Both the position numbers and the translations under genes were made by a program. Under the pieces are notes generated by a model. That model was not told the DNA's origin, did not search any database, and saw only the letters and a list, made by a program, of their open reading frames with translations. 6,434 nt of DNA from SD8 sp035528475 (lineage in GTDB: Archaea; Halobacteriota; Methanomicrobia; Methanomicrobiales; Methanospirillaceae), in contig DATKYO010000083.1 in the NCBI GenBank assembly GCA_035528475.1, positions 1 to 6,434 on the forward strand, read 5' to 3'. Positions 5,306 through 6,434 of this stretch are shown here, piece by piece. Position 1 is the first letter of the stretch. The number at the start of each line of letters is the position of its first letter.

Positions 5306-5334
5306 AGGTTATCAGAATAAATTGAGAATAACCT
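5306..5334. promoter_or_regulatory. Inverted repeat AGGTTAT-N15-ATAACCT between divergent genes
   Basis: Perfect seven-base arms (5306-5312 and 5328-5334) surround a 15-base spacer. Inside is a direct repeat of AGAATAA (5314-5320 and 5325-5331) with an 11-base period. The centre falls near the predicted rightward start site, so a regulator bound here could block the amidotransferase promoter. The identity of the regulator is unknown. Confidence 0.45.
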
Positions 5335-5352
5335 CTCTTATTCAGATTATTT

Positions 5353-5357
5353 GTGAT
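5353..5357 (+). promoter_or_regulatory. Ribosome-binding GTGAT that decides the amidotransferase start
   Basis: GTGAT is part of the archaeal GGTGATC Shine-Dalgarno and lies four bases before the ATG at 5362. The GTG at 5353 could be read as an in-frame start, but it would put three residues before the Met-Cys pair and prevent an N-terminal catalytic cysteine. Confidence 0.6.
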
Positions 5358-5361
5358 AAAT

Positions 5362-6414
5362 ATGTGTGGAATCATTGGTGTTATCGATCGGTCTCGCCGG
5401 AGAATGGATGGTTCACGGGTAAAAAGAGCGCTCTCTGTTATGGATGAACGCGGAAGCGGGGAAGGGGCAGGATATGTTGCTTACGGCGTATTTCCTGAAT
5501 TCGCGAATTATTATGCAATTCATATCTTTTTTGACAACATCCATGAAACTAAGGGAGCGATTGACAGTGAACTGGCAAAGTGGGGAGAAATCGAGCACGA
5601 TGAGGAGATACCCACCTATGAACAGCCGAATATCCGAAAAGTCCATACACCCTGGAGATACTTCTTCAAGCCTGATCCCACTCTCATGCCATGGAGTATC
5701 ACACCTGAAGACGATATAGTCGCCCACCTGGTCATGAAAGTGAATACCTCCATTCCCGGAGCCCTTGTATATTCATCCGGGAAGAATATCGGCCTTTTTA
5801 AGGCATCAGGCTGGCCTGAAGAAGTCGCAGATTTTTACAGGATACAGGACTATAAAGGATACATTTGGCTTGGACACAACAGGTATCCCACCAACACACC
5901 AGGCTGGTGGGGTGGCGCACATCCGTTTAACCTCCTTGACTGGAGTGTTGTTCATAACGGAGAAATTACCTCTTATGGGACGAATCGCAGGTATATCGAA
6001 AGTTATGGCTATAAGTGCACCATGTATACTGATACCGAAGTAGTGGCGTATCTCATTGATCTCCTCGTAAGAAGGCATGGCCTCACACCGGAATTGGCAG
6101 TCAAAGCATTGGCTCCACCTTTCTGGGATGAAATTGACCGGATGCCCCCGGAGCAGGAACTGATCAGCAGGGCAATTCGCCTTGCATATGGACCGGCTCT
6201 GATGAATGGCCCGTTTGCCATTGTGGTTGCCCGGCCTGACGCCATTGTGGGTTTTACAGACCGGATAAAACTACGTCCCCTGGTTGCAGGTGAATTAAAA
6301 GACTGCCTTTTCATCTCAAGTGAAGAAGCAGCCATCCGGGTAATGGAACCTGATGTGGAAAATATCGTCATGCCGAAGGCTGGGGAGCCGGTCATCGGGA
6401 GGATTGTGGCATGA
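5362..6414 (+). CDS. Glutamate synthase glutaminase subunit (class II glutamine amidotransferase)
   Basis: The product is 350 residues from the ATG at 5362. This Ntn-hydrolase domain releases ammonia from glutamine and passes it to a synthase subunit. In archaea glutamate synthase is split into separate domains, and this matches the amidotransferase piece (GltB1/GlxB-like). Removal of Met1 exposes Cys2 in MCGIIGVID, the nucleophile. Other hallmarks are GHNRYPTNT (171-179) with the substrate-binding Arg174, GGAHPF (184-189), HNGEI (198-202) with the oxyanion Asn199 and Gly200, and YTDTEV (222-227) with Asp224. An approximately 100-residue insert lies between the N-terminal strand and the GHNR motif compared with GlmS-type domains, as usual in this subfamily. 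GTGAT serves as Shine-Dalgarno. The gene is divergent from glnA and overlaps the next gene by ATGA, so the other subunits probably follow. A related class II amidotransferase of another pathway is less likely given the glnA context. Confidence 0.9.
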   Translation: MCGIIGVIDRSRRRMDGSRVKRALSVMDERGSGEGAGYVAYGVFPEFANYYAIHIFFDNIHETKGAIDSELAKWGEIEHDEEIPTYEQPNIRKVHTPWRYFFKPDPTLMPWSITPEDDIVAHLVMKVNTSIPGALVYSSGKNIGLFKASGWPEEVADFYRIQDYKGYIWLGHNRYPTNTPGWWGGAHPFNLLDWSVVHNGEITSYGTNRRYIESYGYKCTMYTDTEVVAYLIDLLVRRHGLTPELAVKALAPPFWDEIDRMPPEQELISRAIRLAYGPALMNGPFAIVVARPDAIVGFTDRIKLRPLVAGELKDCLFISSEEAAIRVMEPDVENIVMPKAGEPVIGRIVA

Positions 6415-6434
6415 GTATCGGGAGTGTCCCTTCA
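6411..6434 (+). CDS. Start of a downstream gene (eight codons), probably the next glutamate synthase subunit
   Basis: An ATG at 6411 overlaps the preceding TGA as ATGA and stays open to the window edge, encoding MSIGSVPS. GGGAGG (6397-6402) lies eight bases upstream. The overlap points to translational coupling with the amidotransferase. The product cannot be identified from eight residues. The FMN-binding synthase or GXGXG domain subunit is expected from archaeal gene order (inference). Confidence 0.6.

Overview
The window looks like chromosomal DNA from a methanogenic euryarchaeon, most likely of the order Methanomicrobiales. This is an inference from several signs: archaeal-type Shine-Dalgarno sequences (GGAGGTG, GAGGAG), short T-tracts after stop codons, AT-rich TATA-like boxes, a secreted PKD-domain protein with Thr-Pro linkers, a small HEAT-repeat protein, a GSI-alpha glutamine synthetase, P-II/Amt genes and a split archaeal-type glutamate synthase. 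Genus and species cannot be fixed from the window.

Left part (1-1182): a secreted or surface PKD-domain protein runs leftward off the edge of the window, so its C-terminus is missing. A 275-base intergenic gap follows, then a rightward HEAT-repeat gene whose Shine-Dalgarno sequence can fold into a GC-rich hairpin. Its best start is the GTG at 820, not the GTG at 811.

Central part (1235-5259, all leftward): a nitrogen-assimilation cluster. In transcription order it is glnA, a 93-residue protein of unknown function, a P-II gene overlapping it by TAATG, a 504-base gap rich in hairpins and direct repeats, then amt and a second P-II gene 16 bases after amt. Both P-II proteins keep the 2-oxoglutarate and nucleotide residues and Arg47, but both lack Tyr51, the classical uridylylation site. 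Glutamine synthetase carries the GSI-alpha feedback residue Arg62 and lacks the GSI-beta adenylylation insert.

Right part (5260-6434): a compact divergent promoter region separates glnA from a rightward gene for the glutaminase (class II amidotransferase) subunit of a split glutamate synthase. Its start should be the ATG at 5362, which places the catalytic cysteine at position 2. A further gene begins in an ATGA overlap at 6411 and leaves the window after eight codons.

Taken together, ammonium enters through Amt, glutamine synthetase makes glutamine, and the glutamate synthase subunit releases ammonia from glutamine for glutamate synthesis. The two P-II proteins would report 2-oxoglutarate and nucleotide levels to Amt and probably to glutamine synthetase. 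Candidate operators lie between glnA and the glutamate synthase gene, including a near-match to the methanogen NrpR site. The least explained parts are the 93-residue protein coupled to the second P-II gene and the structured region upstream of amt.
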